Assembly (NCBI GenBank): GCA_006247105.1
Contig: CM016925.1
Location: 1,426,001-1,490,000, forward strand
Length of the DNA: 64,000 nt
Direction of reading: 5' to 3'
Source: Giardia muris
Lineage: Eukaryota; Fornicata; Diplomonadida; Hexamitidae
Shown here: positions 37,570 to 47,539 of the stretch, one piece after another
How the letters are laid out: every line of letters begins with the position of its first letter
Numbering within the stretch: the stretch's first letter is position 1
Program-made: the position numbers and the translations under genes
Notes under the pieces: model-generated
Told to the model about the DNA's origin: nothing
Seen by the model: the letters and a program-made list of their open reading frames with translations, nothing else
Databases searched by the model: none

Positions 37570-37746
37570 ATGATTCCGGGAATCGAGCGATTGGAGTACG
37601 TCTGCGGGTCCTGCGGGCAGCCGGTCGTCATCCAGTTGGGGAAGGATGAGTACGTGCAGGTGCGTCACGTCCGGTGTTCGGCCTGCGGAGGCACGATCCT
37701 GTATAAGCGGAAGCGGGCCATCAGCGGGGCTGTAGAGGCTCGTTGA
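37570..37746 (+). CDS. RPB12: RNA polymerase shared subunit RPB12 (RPABC4)
   Basis: 58 residues. It begins MIPGIERLEYVCGSCG and ends LYKRKRAISGAVEAR. The zinc ribbon is formed by C-x2-C (YVCGSCG) and C-x2-C (RCSACGG), and the C-terminal ILYKRKR...EAR is the hallmark of RPB12/RPC10, shared by RNA polymerases I, II and III. The length is normal for the family (58-70). It is too short to appear in most open-reading-frame screens. The nine bases after the stop lead into AGTAAAC, an exact poly(A) signal, which supports it as a real gene. Confidence 0.9.
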   Translation: MIPGIERLEYVCGSCGQPVVIQLGKDEYVQVRHVRCSACGGTILYKRKRAISGAVEAR

Positions 37747-37754
37747 AATACCTC

Positions 37755-37761
37755 AGTAAAC
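37755..37761 (+). promoter_or_regulatory. Poly(A) signal AGTAAAC after RPB12
   Basis: Exact AGTRAAY match nine bases past the RPB12 TGA. Confidence 0.6.
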
Positions 37762-37974
37762 GGTATGCAGATGACGAGGTCTGGGCGTAGAGCAGTGGGA
37801 AGGCAGCCTGATAGGGCCAACTGGCTCATGCGTGTCAGTGAGACGTGTCTAGTGCTTTGGGCCTGCACGCGAAGACGGGAGGCACTGCTCCTCGGGCTTC
37901 CCGCAGCCGTTGTGGCTCTCGTACTTATCCTGGGGCCCCTCCTTGCGACAGTCCACGTTGGTATGTCTCTGCTG

Positions 37975-40900
37975 TCAACCAAGTTGCAGGGTAGTGGCCA
38001 GCTCCAGCAGGACTCGCTTGAGAGCTGGCTCGCTGAAGGGTGGCCTTCTGTCCAAGGGCCGCATGTCTGTGACGGGATCGCTTCTTCGTTGTCCGGGCAA
38101 GGGGAGAGGGACCTTGGGGGACAGTCCAAACTCCGGGTCACCGCGGGTGTACCCCACGTCCCCGTTGTACCCGGCTCGTGCGAGTGAGGCACTGCCTGGC
38201 CAGAGCATCTCCCGTTTCGCCGGGGCCCTCTTGCTCTCTTGACGCACCTTTCCGGAGAGGGGAGGCATTGCATCGAGAAGCTCCATGATCGCCTTGGAGA
38301 GCTGGTCGAGGACGTCGTCTGTGAAGAGGGCTGAGTCGTCCTTGAAGATGTTCTCCTCGGTCTGGGACTCGATTCGACAGGCGGCGACGGCACAGAGCTG
38401 GTCGGCCAGCTCAGCATCGGACAGATCTGTGTAGAAGAACCGAAGAGTCCGTAGTTCGGGAGCATCCAACCGTCCCAGGTTGAAGGAGTCCAGTGGAGAC
38501 AGCCAGGAATCCGAGCTGTCCAGCTGCTGAGGTGCCAGAAGGAGCTCTCGTAGCAAGCGGATGTACTGGGCCTGGCTGATCTCGATCCCGTACGCCAGTA
38601 GGTTGAGGTACGAGTTGTGGTGTATCAGCTTGAGACTTAGGGCCGTAATACGCTGGTCAGCTTGCAATCCTGGATGTGGAGATTCAGGAAGCAACTTATG
38701 TACTTGAAATGCCTTCAAGAGAGTGGCTAAGATCCGCGCAAATAGCGGGTCAAGCGTTGCCGACTGAAGCCTTGAAATAGGAGTGTACGGGGCCCACGCG
38801 GTATAGTATGCTGGGAAGAATTTGATGCATAAGGGAGGAGGACAGGTATCCCGCTCTAGACCCTCGCGAATAGTCTCCTGGATAAGTCTTGTGAGTGAGA
38901 CAACACAATATTCGCCAGTTTGCTGCAACTCTTGAGCCGATATCTGAAGAGGACTAAATTCTCCAAGTGCATCAGGATTTCCATCCTCTCCGATTCTAAT
39001 GAATGGGACGGTTGCTCCGGCATGCTCCATCAGGTCAGAGATAGCGTCGGAAAGGGTCAAGATGGGACAGATCAACCTCAATATGTCTACAAGTGGTCCT
39101 TTTGCCCCCGTGAGGGTGAAAAGAATGGGTTGCTGGAGTGTAGAGAGTAACTCACTATCCTGGGAGTCCAGCTCGTGATAGATCGAGGCGTATTGAACAA
39201 AGCAAAGAAGTTTCAGGAGCCGCGTCGTTTGCAAAGGTGTGAGATCAAATAACGTGGGAATATGATCTATCCGTCGCCGATCTGCAAGAAGGCCGTGCGT
39301 ATCGAAGTAACTGTACAGATAATAGCCGTTCATAAGGATCGTTGGATCTCCAGCCACGAGATTCGTTGCACATTGGGCCGAGAAGGTACTCTGCGTGAAA
39401 ACTGTCTTTAGATTGATGAGGGTGTTACAATTGACGCGCACGTTATCCACGATCGTGGGTGTCGCATCGAGACAGTCCTGGAGAAGTATAACATGCTTTC
39501 CCATGTCAGTCACCTCCTCATGGTAGGAGACAGATTTCAATTGCTGTGCTAGCCACTGAAAGAAGTCGCTATTCAGGGCACACGTCCTTGTGAATTGCTG
39601 CTCTGGCTTCATGAGCCGGAACTCCAGGAGGAGTGTAGTAATGAGCATGGAGAATGATGTTTCGGAACCCTGGTGCTCAGAATATAAGGAGAGTATGTCT
39701 TTCCATGGCTGTGTTGTGGTAAGAAAGTCTGCAAAGTTCGTAAAGCCCTCAAGGGCAACTTGGTCTTGCATCAGCTCGGAGGTGGCTCGAATCCAGCTAA
39801 AACTTCCTGCATGTAGCAACAGTTCAGTGTTCGCCCCCAAGTCGCGGGAGGCGTGGAGCTGAAGCCGCGTCGAGCCGGAAACCCCAATTGCTTTAACGTA
39901 GCAGGTGGCCTCCAGCGGATTTTCGACGAAACGGACGAAGCGCGAGACGTTCCCGAAGTGCCGTTGATCAACGCAAATCTGGAACGGAGGGAAGTAAACG
40001 ATGTGTTGTAGCCGCTCCAGCACAGTATGGATGTCCAGCGACATGGCCGTGGCATTCTGGTCGGGTTGGTCTGATGCACTCATATCCTCTGTATTCGTCC
40101 GAAGCTGTCGATGCTTCTGATTTGCTTGAGCGAGGAGACACAGATCTGTGATGAGGGAGTCGAAAAGCACCTCCGGGGGAACATAGCAGCCGAGCAAATC
40201 AACTAGGGCGTGATGCTCCGGAACGGGCTTCCGAGTCACAAGTCTATACTGTGGGTGCTGCCATAGTAAGCCGCCTGGTCTATCAGAAGGGGCGTTCTGA
40301 AATACCACAGCCTGTCCCCATGCCGGCCGCAAACTGAGTGCCAAATCCGGAGGGTCATCATTCTCATTCTTTCGGGTATAATCAAGCAAGTACTGTGAGT
40401 AAAGATAATGACGTACCTCGCCGTTAGAAATCTTAGTGCTCCGAGATGTCAACTTCTGCTCAGGTAGTTGAGGAAGAATAAGATAGTCTGCTGGAGCCGA
40501 GAGGAGTGTACTGAGTGAGGGGTGTACCATGGGAAGAGAAGTGGGACAATATGGAAGGAAGTTTCCAGGGGCATAGAAGGATCCGCGTTCCTCTTGCACG
40601 TGCGCGACGGGAGGGCCCTGTAAGTGTTGGAAACGCTTCCGAAGGTCATTCCGTAGTGCCAAAAGTGCACTCTGGTCAATCTCAACACTAACCTGTAATG
40701 GGCGTCCGTAGCAGCTCCGAGAGTCGTCAATCTGCTTCGCATACTCACTTCGGATGTACGCCTCAGCACGTTTGAGGGACCGATCGCTTAGAGTCTGAAG
40801 AAGGGCTCCAAACGTCTGGGGTGATGACTCGAGCGCAGTGCGTTGCCGTCCTCGGTCGGGCTTCCGCCGATCGTCACTGACCGGTGCATCTCTCACCGCG

Positions 40901-41226
40901 ATCTCCGTGGGCATATTCCGACAGAGCTGCGCAATGACTGGAGCCTTCTCTGGGAAATTAGCAGTATAGTACTGGAGGATTGTATCCGCCGCCCGCCGTC
41001 GCGTGACGTTACAGATGTATGAGAGGACAGAGCTGATGTCTGTGAGGCTATCGGGAGATGTGATAAAGTCCGGGCGCGTACAGGTGATCAACGAAAGGGC
41101 AACGTCCAAGTCGACCCCAACGCTTCCACGCCTCTGGGGGCAACTGTGGCGCAGGTCCTGAAGCGTGTCGTACGTGTCGGCACTGATCCTAACTCCGAAC
41201 AGCTCGGAGTAGCCAGTTCTACGCAT
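37975..41226 (-). CDS. Large protein with a divergent SET-like domain
   Basis: 1,083 residues from the ATG at 41226; an earlier ATG at 41244 would overlap the divergent CCDC146 start codon. Around residues 300-450 a segment reads ICVDQRHFGNVSRFVRF, then CYVKAIGVSG, then LHASRDLGANTELLLHAG. This follows the C-terminal half of MLL5/SET3-type SET domains (CVDARxxGNxARFIRRSC..N, then LxIYSxxxIxxGTEIT). The Cys and Asn of the NHSCxPN core are not conserved, so activity is doubtful. The rest is mostly helical with no recognised domain. No membrane segment is seen. The function is unknown; a chromatin role would be inference only. Confidence 0.6.
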   Translation of the reverse strand: MRRTGYSELFGVRISADTYDTLQDLRHSCPQRRGSVGVDLDVALSLITCTRPDFITSPDSLTDISSVLSYICNVTRRRAADTILQYYTANFPEKAPVIAQLCRNMPTEIAVRDAPVSDDRRKPDRGRQRTALESSPQTFGALLQTLSDRSLKRAEAYIRSEYAKQIDDSRSCYGRPLQVSVEIDQSALLALRNDLRKRFQHLQGPPVAHVQEERGSFYAPGNFLPYCPTSLPMVHPSLSTLLSAPADYLILPQLPEQKLTSRSTKISNGEVRHYLYSQYLLDYTRKNENDDPPDLALSLRPAWGQAVVFQNAPSDRPGGLLWQHPQYRLVTRKPVPEHHALVDLLGCYVPPEVLFDSLITDLCLLAQANQKHRQLRTNTEDMSASDQPDQNATAMSLDIHTVLERLQHIVYFPPFQICVDQRHFGNVSRFVRFVENPLEATCYVKAIGVSGSTRLQLHASRDLGANTELLLHAGSFSWIRATSELMQDQVALEGFTNFADFLTTTQPWKDILSLYSEHQGSETSFSMLITTLLLEFRLMKPEQQFTRTCALNSDFFQWLAQQLKSVSYHEEVTDMGKHVILLQDCLDATPTIVDNVRVNCNTLINLKTVFTQSTFSAQCATNLVAGDPTILMNGYYLYSYFDTHGLLADRRRIDHIPTLFDLTPLQTTRLLKLLCFVQYASIYHELDSQDSELLSTLQQPILFTLTGAKGPLVDILRLICPILTLSDAISDLMEHAGATVPFIRIGEDGNPDALGEFSPLQISAQELQQTGEYCVVSLTRLIQETIREGLERDTCPPPLCIKFFPAYYTAWAPYTPISRLQSATLDPLFARILATLLKAFQVHKLLPESPHPGLQADQRITALSLKLIHHNSYLNLLAYGIEISQAQYIRLLRELLLAPQQLDSSDSWLSPLDSFNLGRLDAPELRTLRFFYTDLSDAELADQLCAVAACRIESQTEENIFKDDSALFTDDVLDQLSKAIMELLDAMPPLSGKVRQESKRAPAKREMLWPGSASLARAGYNGDVGYTRGDPEFGLSPKVPLPLPGQRRSDPVTDMRPLDRRPPFSEPALKRVLLELATTLQLG

Positions 41227-41238
41227 TTCAGAAAAACG

Positions 41239-44200
41239 ATGCATTCTGGAGAGAACACCCAGAATCTCGCGCGGATAAAGAGCACACTGACGGAGCTGGT
41301 CGACGGAGGCGTGCTCACGCGGACGAAGGGTGACGTCTACCTATCTAAGTATCAAAAGATGCTCGAGGTCTTGACCCAATCTCTGCAGAACGAGGCCATT
41401 CACCTCAATCACCTGCAGGACTTGAAGGCCATGGTCGAGTCAACGGAGCAGACTATTCAAAGCGAAACTCGAAAGCAGTCGGCCGTCCAACAGCAGATAA
41501 TTCGGTTACGTACGGAGTTATCTGAGCGTGAGTCCTGCATCGTAACGCTTCAGGACGACTCTACGAAGCTCTCGACCGAGGAAACAATGCTCATTGAGGA
41601 GCGAGGCCTCCTTCAGCATGAGCTCATGCTTCGGCAGAAGGAGTATGTGGAGTCTCTTCGGCCACGCATCGCAACCCTTGAATACGAGTGCCAAATATCC
41701 AAGGGAAGTCTCGCGACGATGGAGACGATTGAAACTAACCTTAACAATGAGCTCGCTCAAGCGAAACGACAACTTGAAGCGATAATGTCCGCGGCGAATG
41801 TCATCGCCGACGAGATTAAGAAGACAAACGGAGATCAGCAGCGGGCAAGCGCGCTTCCGGAAAAGTACAAGCGCCAGGCAACACTGGTGCAACAGGCCCT
41901 GAGTGCCGCCCAAGCAGACACTCAGAAGCGTGAACGGAAGTTTGCAGAGGTCGAGGCTCTTTTCGAAAGCACACAGCAGAAGTTGCACAATGTCATTGCG
42001 GAAACAACTAACACCGCGGCACAGACCGCCAAGCTTCGTAGCACCTCGCTCCTTTCAATGACCAAGGAGGCGGAGGACGTCACTAAAGAGTTGAAACAGG
42101 TCCGTGGTAAGGTTCGAATCCTTCAGGAGGAGAACGCAGACCTCGTGATTCGTGAGAAAACCGCACAAGTGGCTAAGCACCTCGATCTCTCCGGCTTGGA
42201 GAATGCTCAAAAGGATGCTAAGTCGTACCAGAAGCGAGTACAACGGATGGAGGGGATTATTGCACGAGTCCTTGAGGCATATGAGCCTCTTGAGCAGAAG
42301 CTCAACGACGCAAGCACTGAGCTCAGTTTTGAACAATCGCGGTCGAAACAGCTGGAGATCGACCTCGATGCCTCCAGAAAAGAGTACAATAGACAGCTAC
42401 TTCTCTTGGCAAACACGATGAATACGGACGAGGAGTTCTCAGGAAAGGTCAACACGGCTCTTGCCGCCAACAGAAGCTTCCAGCAGCAGATCAACGAAGT
42501 TGCTAGCGAGAATCGTGAGTTAGCGATGCAGATAAAGGTTGCCCAATCTGCCCAACAGGCTGAGACTTCCAGGCTCGCCAAGCTCAATTCCAGCCTCCGC
42601 CAGCTGGTTGACGAGCTCCACATTAAGGATACACAGGCGGAACGCTTAGGGATTGAGTTGCACACCCTCGAGACCCGCATGGCGGAGGTTTCAATAGTGT
42701 ACGAGCGTCTAAAGACACAGAAGAACCGCCTGGCGCGGCTATCGCAGGAGGCAAAGTTGGCGATCAACGAGGTCAAGGAGAAGATAATCGTCCTTTCGTC
42801 TGAGTCTGAGATCCTATCTAACGAATCCCAGGAGAAAGCCGCGCTCCTCACAAAGCAGATCCTCGAGACTAAGGATGCGCAGCGGAAGACCTCCCAGATC
42901 CGCCAGAGCCTCGCAGACCAGAAGCATGCCCTCAATGTCGTTCATAGACAAGTCGAGGATCACATTACGGATATTGAGAATCTTGGAGGGATCATTGCCA
43001 ACTCGGAAAAGCAACTCTTCCAGCTCAAGGCGTCATACGTCGAGGCAGTCGAACAAAGGAACTACGCTGGTGTCCAGCTGGTGGAGAGGAACGATGAGCT
43101 CTGTATCCTGTATGAACGCTTGCATACGCAAGAAGCTGTCCTTCGAGACGCTGAGGCGTTTATGACTGCTCGCGATGAAGATCTTCGTGTTCTCAACACG
43201 ATGTATACAGAACTCTGCCGTGAGCGCGATATAGTCCGACGGGATGTCGAGATGAACCTCCCTAACCTTATTCAGGAACGCACACAGCTACTCCAAGAGC
43301 TTTCTGAGGCCCAAGCTGATAACGAGCAACTACTTCTTGACCTACGCGCTGGTGCCCGTATTGTTGACAATGGGAAGGTGGAGATGCTAGACTTGACGAA
43401 GATTTATGACCCTAGTAATACCCCTAATGAGGAGGACCCCGATGAGGTTCTTTTCACCAGCATCATTGAGACACTCGAATCTGGAAAGGAGCTCCAACCA
43501 CAAGCTGACCCAACTAAATCCCGAACCCTTAAGACACCGAAGCAACCTCTTCCGAAGATTGGGACGTCGTCTGCGGGTCAAGACTCCAAACTTCTTCGAG
43601 GGACAGCACGTACGACCAAGTCAGCAGGTACAGAGAAGCAGGAAACAATCCGTAGGCGCGTTCTAAAGACAGAAAAGCCACTTGTCGCGACGTGGAACAT
43701 GGTGGGAGGGACGGAACCGGTGTCTCACGAGAAGCTCCGCTCCAAACAGCGCCAGATCGAGGACCGTATGCAAACAGTACGAGAAATAGCCCTTGAGAAG
43801 TTCATCGTTGGAGAGGAACTCGATAAGGTCATTGGGCAGCTACGAGAGGAGATCGAGGCGCAGCAAGAGGCCGTCCCCCCCGAGACGATGGCCAAGCTTA
43901 ATTCCACGCGATCACAACTTCGTTCCGTGACGCGGAAGCTGATGGCGATCGTCTCGGAGCTCTCGATGGAACAAGCGACCAGCATCAAGCTGAAGGAGGT
44001 GACCGAGCAACTTGAGGATACTGTTGTTCAGGCCCGAGAACGCCTTTCTGCGGGTCGAGCCCCGACAGATGAAATCGAACATGAATGGCTTATTGCACAT
44101 CAGAACGAGCTTGAATATCAACATAACCGGATGTTACTCGAGCAGGAGCTTGCCGCCCAGGTACCCGGGGCTCTTCCCTCGACCGCGAAACCTCGGTTTG

Positions 44201-44331
44201 ATAGTTATATGTCCGAAGAGAGCGGACTTCCTCGGCCGTACGGTGCTCGTGCGCCTTTTGCCCCGCCAGAGCCCGCTCCGAATGTTGGACGCTTCATACG
44301 GAACCCCGCACCGACCGTCATCGAGATCTGA
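41239..44331 (+). CDS. CCDC146: CCDC146/MBO2-like coiled-coil protein of flagella and centrioles
   Basis: 1,030 residues from the ATG at 41239. Nearly the whole protein is heptad-rich coiled coil. The N-terminus (LTELVDGGVLTRTKGDVYLSKY) and particularly the C-terminal phrase LPRPYGARAPFAPPEP followed by IRNPAP and a final VIEI match the conserved tail of CCDC146 (MBO2 in Chlamydomonas). WNMVGGTEPVS near 840 fits the second conserved block. The family acts at basal bodies and axonemal microtubules, suiting a flagellated protist. Divergent from the SET-like gene with a 12-bp gap, TTCAGAAAAACG. Confidence 0.85.
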   Translation: MHSGENTQNLARIKSTLTELVDGGVLTRTKGDVYLSKYQKMLEVLTQSLQNEAIHLNHLQDLKAMVESTEQTIQSETRKQSAVQQQIIRLRTELSERESCIVTLQDDSTKLSTEETMLIEERGLLQHELMLRQKEYVESLRPRIATLEYECQISKGSLATMETIETNLNNELAQAKRQLEAIMSAANVIADEIKKTNGDQQRASALPEKYKRQATLVQQALSAAQADTQKRERKFAEVEALFESTQQKLHNVIAETTNTAAQTAKLRSTSLLSMTKEAEDVTKELKQVRGKVRILQEENADLVIREKTAQVAKHLDLSGLENAQKDAKSYQKRVQRMEGIIARVLEAYEPLEQKLNDASTELSFEQSRSKQLEIDLDASRKEYNRQLLLLANTMNTDEEFSGKVNTALAANRSFQQQINEVASENRELAMQIKVAQSAQQAETSRLAKLNSSLRQLVDELHIKDTQAERLGIELHTLETRMAEVSIVYERLKTQKNRLARLSQEAKLAINEVKEKIIVLSSESEILSNESQEKAALLTKQILETKDAQRKTSQIRQSLADQKHALNVVHRQVEDHITDIENLGGIIANSEKQLFQLKASYVEAVEQRNYAGVQLVERNDELCILYERLHTQEAVLRDAEAFMTARDEDLRVLNTMYTELCRERDIVRRDVEMNLPNLIQERTQLLQELSEAQADNEQLLLDLRAGARIVDNGKVEMLDLTKIYDPSNTPNEEDPDEVLFTSIIETLESGKELQPQADPTKSRTLKTPKQPLPKIGTSSAGQDSKLLRGTARTTKSAGTEKQETIRRRVLKTEKPLVATWNMVGGTEPVSHEKLRSKQRQIEDRMQTVREIALEKFIVGEELDKVIGQLREEIEAQQEAVPPETMAKLNSTRSQLRSVTRKLMAIVSELSMEQATSIKLKEVTEQLEDTVVQARERLSAGRAPTDEIEHEWLIAHQNELEYQHNRMLLEQELAAQVPGALPSTAKPRFDSYMSEESGLPRPYGARAPFAPPEPAPNVGRFIRNPAPTVIEI

Positions 44332-44367
44332 AAGTAGTAAAGGCAAATGTGACGAGCACAAAAACGG

Positions 44368-47300
44368 ATGGGTTGTTCAGATCAACAAGCAGATACCTTC
44401 CGTCTGTTCGAGGAAGCTTGGAAGGCCATCTCGGGGAGTTTCATGCTCATCCTCATTGCGAGGAATGTGTTCGAGGTCGTGAGGATCGTTCGGAGACAGG
44501 AATATCAGGACTCGGCCAGGGCCACGGCTGTGCGAGCCGTTGCTCTTCATCGTCTCTTTGTCATCGCCGTCCACTTTGCCCTCCTCGTCAACGACTGGCT
44601 TCCACTCTTCCAGTATGTCGGTTTGAAGTCGATAGAGCTCTTTGTCCACGCTCTTGGCCATACATACATGGCTATCCTGCCGGCCATTGTTGTAGTCCTC
44701 TTCGAGGCTTATGCTTACCCGCCGGCCTATTCCCAGATGATCCAGATCATTCAAGTCCCCCTCTTGGTGTTGGTCTTTGTCCTTGCCATTTACTTCGAGC
44801 AGACCCCGACGACGACCTTCTCCTTCTCCGGATACCATTCTATTCGTACGGTTCGCTTAATCTTCGTGACTTACTCCTTGGTGCTAGTCCAGACCGTCTT
44901 CTCTATTAAGCGGACGTCCCGAAGTCCTGGGCAAAGTAGTGGTTGGCTTGGGGCGCCAAAACAGATGCAAGCACTGTGCAAGCCCTGCAAGACCAGCCTT
45001 ATGGACCCATTCGTCCTTGAGCTTCTTCACTTGTATAATGTGCATTGGGTTGTCAGCTGGATCCTTTGCCGAGGGCTTCTACTTCTCCTTGAGATGACTG
45101 GCTGGGCTAAAGGGATCCTTCGCCCCTTCGGAGGGTTATTAGCGCTCGGATCTATCTTCCTCATGGCCACACCGACGGCTCCTGGCCCGCCCCCGATGAA
45201 TCTTTTCAATCTGATGACGAACAAGCATGCGCGATGCGCCTTGACGAACTTCGTCACTTGTACCGGAGAACAGGTCGAGTATTTCTTCTTCCTCTTGGAC
45301 GCGGCCATCTTTAGGCAACGAATCAACGACTCGACGGCCGAGCAATTGAAGTACAACTTCGTCATCTTCTGGGCCCAGTGGATGACGAAGAGGACCCTCT
45401 TCCCAACCATCTTGTTACATGAGATAAGCGAGCAAGGGATTCGTCTCTTGCAGGAGCTGCTGATTGAATCCGATACGATTGAGAACACGAAGAAGCATCT
45501 TAGCGTCCTTTTCATCCCGCTTGAACGCGAGGCTTCTCGTCGAATCAATCTGGGCCTTGTTCCAGCTTATCATTCATCATATCTTGGTCGGATGGAGAAC
45601 ACCTATCAGTGTTATACGCGGCTCAGAATCGTCCCCTATACGATTGAAACCCTTTCATCCGTCCTCCAATGGATTTTCAAGGTCCCTCCAGAATATCATC
45701 TCAAAACCCCTGCGGAGATCTTGTATGCCAATCCCTACACCCTCCTGGGGCTTACGAGGCTGATGAAGCTATATAACCCCACAGTCGACCTTTTGTATGA
45801 ATCCGAGTTATCGTTGACCCTTCCTATCGATTACGTTGACTGTTTCACACGCGAGCTCACAGGAAACGCCCTTTCCCAGCTCTTCCTGGTCGCCACCAAT
45901 TCACCTGCTCTTGGAGAGCAACAACGGAAGGATATCCTACACAACATCCGAGCCCTCGTTCTGAACCCTTTGCTCTCCCGGCTCTTCGCTCAAGACCAAA
46001 TGCTTTTGACGTCGAATATTCAGAAATACTATTCATCTCTCATCGGTGCTCGAAGTCCAAACACTCGTCCCAGTTCACTTATTCGTTACATCGATCCAAG
46101 TGCACGTGTGGAAGCGGAGAAGCGGGACAGCTACCTTGCAAACCTTCGTTCCTCCGTCAGTAGAAAGGATGAGCGGACCGTTAGAGAGTCGGTTACTGAG
46201 TTTTTGGCAACCACCTTCTATCCAAATAGAGACTCAACAGACGAGATACAAATACCAGGGACTGAGTCATCTGTCGAGCAAGTACGTGGGAATTACCTTG
46301 CAGACCCAACACCTCCATTACAAGAGCAAGTCTATAGGACTATGTCGGAGTTATCGGACTCGGAAAAGCTGTGGTTGAAGGAGTGTTGTTTGTCAAGGAG
46401 CGCTCTTTTTAACCCTAAAGACTTCGTCATCGCGATCTCTAGTCCTATGGAATGCCCCATTAATTTCTTTAATCAAGGGACGAAGGAAACACTACGAACA
46501 CATGGGTTCTACATCGCGGACTCCGGTTCCATCTCATCCAAGGCGTTCAGGGAGACGCCCTCGAACCAGATCAAGATGTTTCGATTGCTCTACTCGTGTT
46601 TCCATCACTTTGACTTCCTGAACTCGATTCCGATTCCTCCTCAAGCCATCTCAGACCTCTGCTTCCGTCTAACCATAAACGAGAAAAGCCTCCGTCGGTG
46701 TAGCACCCAATCTCTCCTGATCGTTAGGCACATGTTCTCGTTCCTTTATGTTCTTAGTTATGAACGGCCTGGGATCCTGACTAACGGGAGGATCTTAGGC
46801 CTTCTTCTTGCAGCGGCATGTGCCAATTATAAGCGATCCTTCCATCTTGAAGACGATCTTCTTTCTTTACAACACTGGCTAAGCTCTGTCTATTGTGACC
46901 GTTCGCCAGGTGAGAACTTCACAGCGGCTTGTGGATGGATCGCTATCATCGAGAGTGGCTTGCTTTTGAAGGCACTCCCCGCGTTCCGAAAGGAGGTGCG
47001 TGGGACTTTCATCGCCGCTTGTCGAACGATCTCCACGAAGCGCCTGATGCGCGTCATCTTCGATATTGATCGGCTCTATCAAAGCTTCTATGACATCTTC
47101 CGCATTGAGGGCCCAGATCGACTATCGAGTGAGGATAAGTCATTCTTTATCTTACAGGTTTGCAAGGCGATTCTTGGTCTCGTCGCCAACAGCGACGACG
47201 TCAATGGTAGGCCCAACTCCTTGCACACTGCCGTCACCCAGTTTTCTGAGGAGCAAAGGGAATGCACCGTCATTACCTCCTCCTTACCGAATGGTGACCC

Positions 47301-47538
47301 CTACCATTGGAATACTCTCGGTTATCTGGATCTGATCCCGCAGAACAAGTATACGACCCTCAAGTGCATCATCATTCCGATGAGTGAGCTTCTACAGAGC
47401 TGCCTTTCTCTGGCGGAGGATATCTACGCCCAGCCCTTTGAGAAGACGCGGAGGGAGCTCAGCGGGATCCTCAAGCAGGCGGTAGTCTGTAGTCGGCTCT
47501 GGGAGAAGGTCTTGGACACCTCAGTTGGCCTTCTGTAA
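44368..47538 (+). CDS. Multi-pass membrane protein with possible RGS-like and degenerate PDE-like regions
   Basis: 1,056 residues. Up to seven hydrophobic helices lie within residues 20-270. Residues about 275-400 (ALTNFVTCTGEQVEYFFFLL, IFRQRI, FVIFWAQWMT, LLHEISEQGIRLLQEL) follow the helix and hydrophobic pattern of RGS domains. Residues about 700-1050 resemble a PDEase_I fold in order (AACANYKR where HDLDHRG is expected; IPQNKYTTL and PMSELLQSCLS near the end), but the metal-binding His and Asp are missing. The middle (400-700) is unrecognised. Both domain calls are by eye. If right, it would be a receptor-like regulator with a dead phosphodiesterase. The next gene, also multi-pass, starts one base after its stop. 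Confidence 0.6.
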   Translation: MGCSDQQADTFRLFEEAWKAISGSFMLILIARNVFEVVRIVRRQEYQDSARATAVRAVALHRLFVIAVHFALLVNDWLPLFQYVGLKSIELFVHALGHTYMAILPAIVVVLFEAYAYPPAYSQMIQIIQVPLLVLVFVLAIYFEQTPTTTFSFSGYHSIRTVRLIFVTYSLVLVQTVFSIKRTSRSPGQSSGWLGAPKQMQALCKPCKTSLMDPFVLELLHLYNVHWVVSWILCRGLLLLLEMTGWAKGILRPFGGLLALGSIFLMATPTAPGPPPMNLFNLMTNKHARCALTNFVTCTGEQVEYFFFLLDAAIFRQRINDSTAEQLKYNFVIFWAQWMTKRTLFPTILLHEISEQGIRLLQELLIESDTIENTKKHLSVLFIPLEREASRRINLGLVPAYHSSYLGRMENTYQCYTRLRIVPYTIETLSSVLQWIFKVPPEYHLKTPAEILYANPYTLLGLTRLMKLYNPTVDLLYESELSLTLPIDYVDCFTRELTGNALSQLFLVATNSPALGEQQRKDILHNIRALVLNPLLSRLFAQDQMLLTSNIQKYYSSLIGARSPNTRPSSLIRYIDPSARVEAEKRDSYLANLRSSVSRKDERTVRESVTEFLATTFYPNRDSTDEIQIPGTESSVEQVRGNYLADPTPPLQEQVYRTMSELSDSEKLWLKECCLSRSALFNPKDFVIAISSPMECPINFFNQGTKETLRTHGFYIADSGSISSKAFRETPSNQIKMFRLLYSCFHHFDFLNSIPIPPQAISDLCFRLTINEKSLRRCSTQSLLIVRHMFSFLYVLSYERPGILTNGRILGLLLAAACANYKRSFHLEDDLLSLQHWLSSVYCDRSPGENFTAACGWIAIIESGLLLKALPAFRKEVRGTFIAACRTISTKRLMRVIFDIDRLYQSFYDIFRIEGPDRLSSEDKSFFILQVCKAILGLVANSDDVNGRPNSLHTAVTQFSEEQRECTVITSSLPNGDPYHWNTLGYLDLIPQNKYTTLKCIIIPMSELLQSCLSLAEDIYAQPFEKTRRELSGILKQAVVCSRLWEKVLDTSVGLL

Positions 47539-47539
47539 A

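Noticed and set aside
37765..38187. 140-codon plus-strand frame with one hydrophobic segment
   Set aside because: It overlaps the 3' end of the SET-like gene by over 200 bp and has no homology; possible but unsupported.
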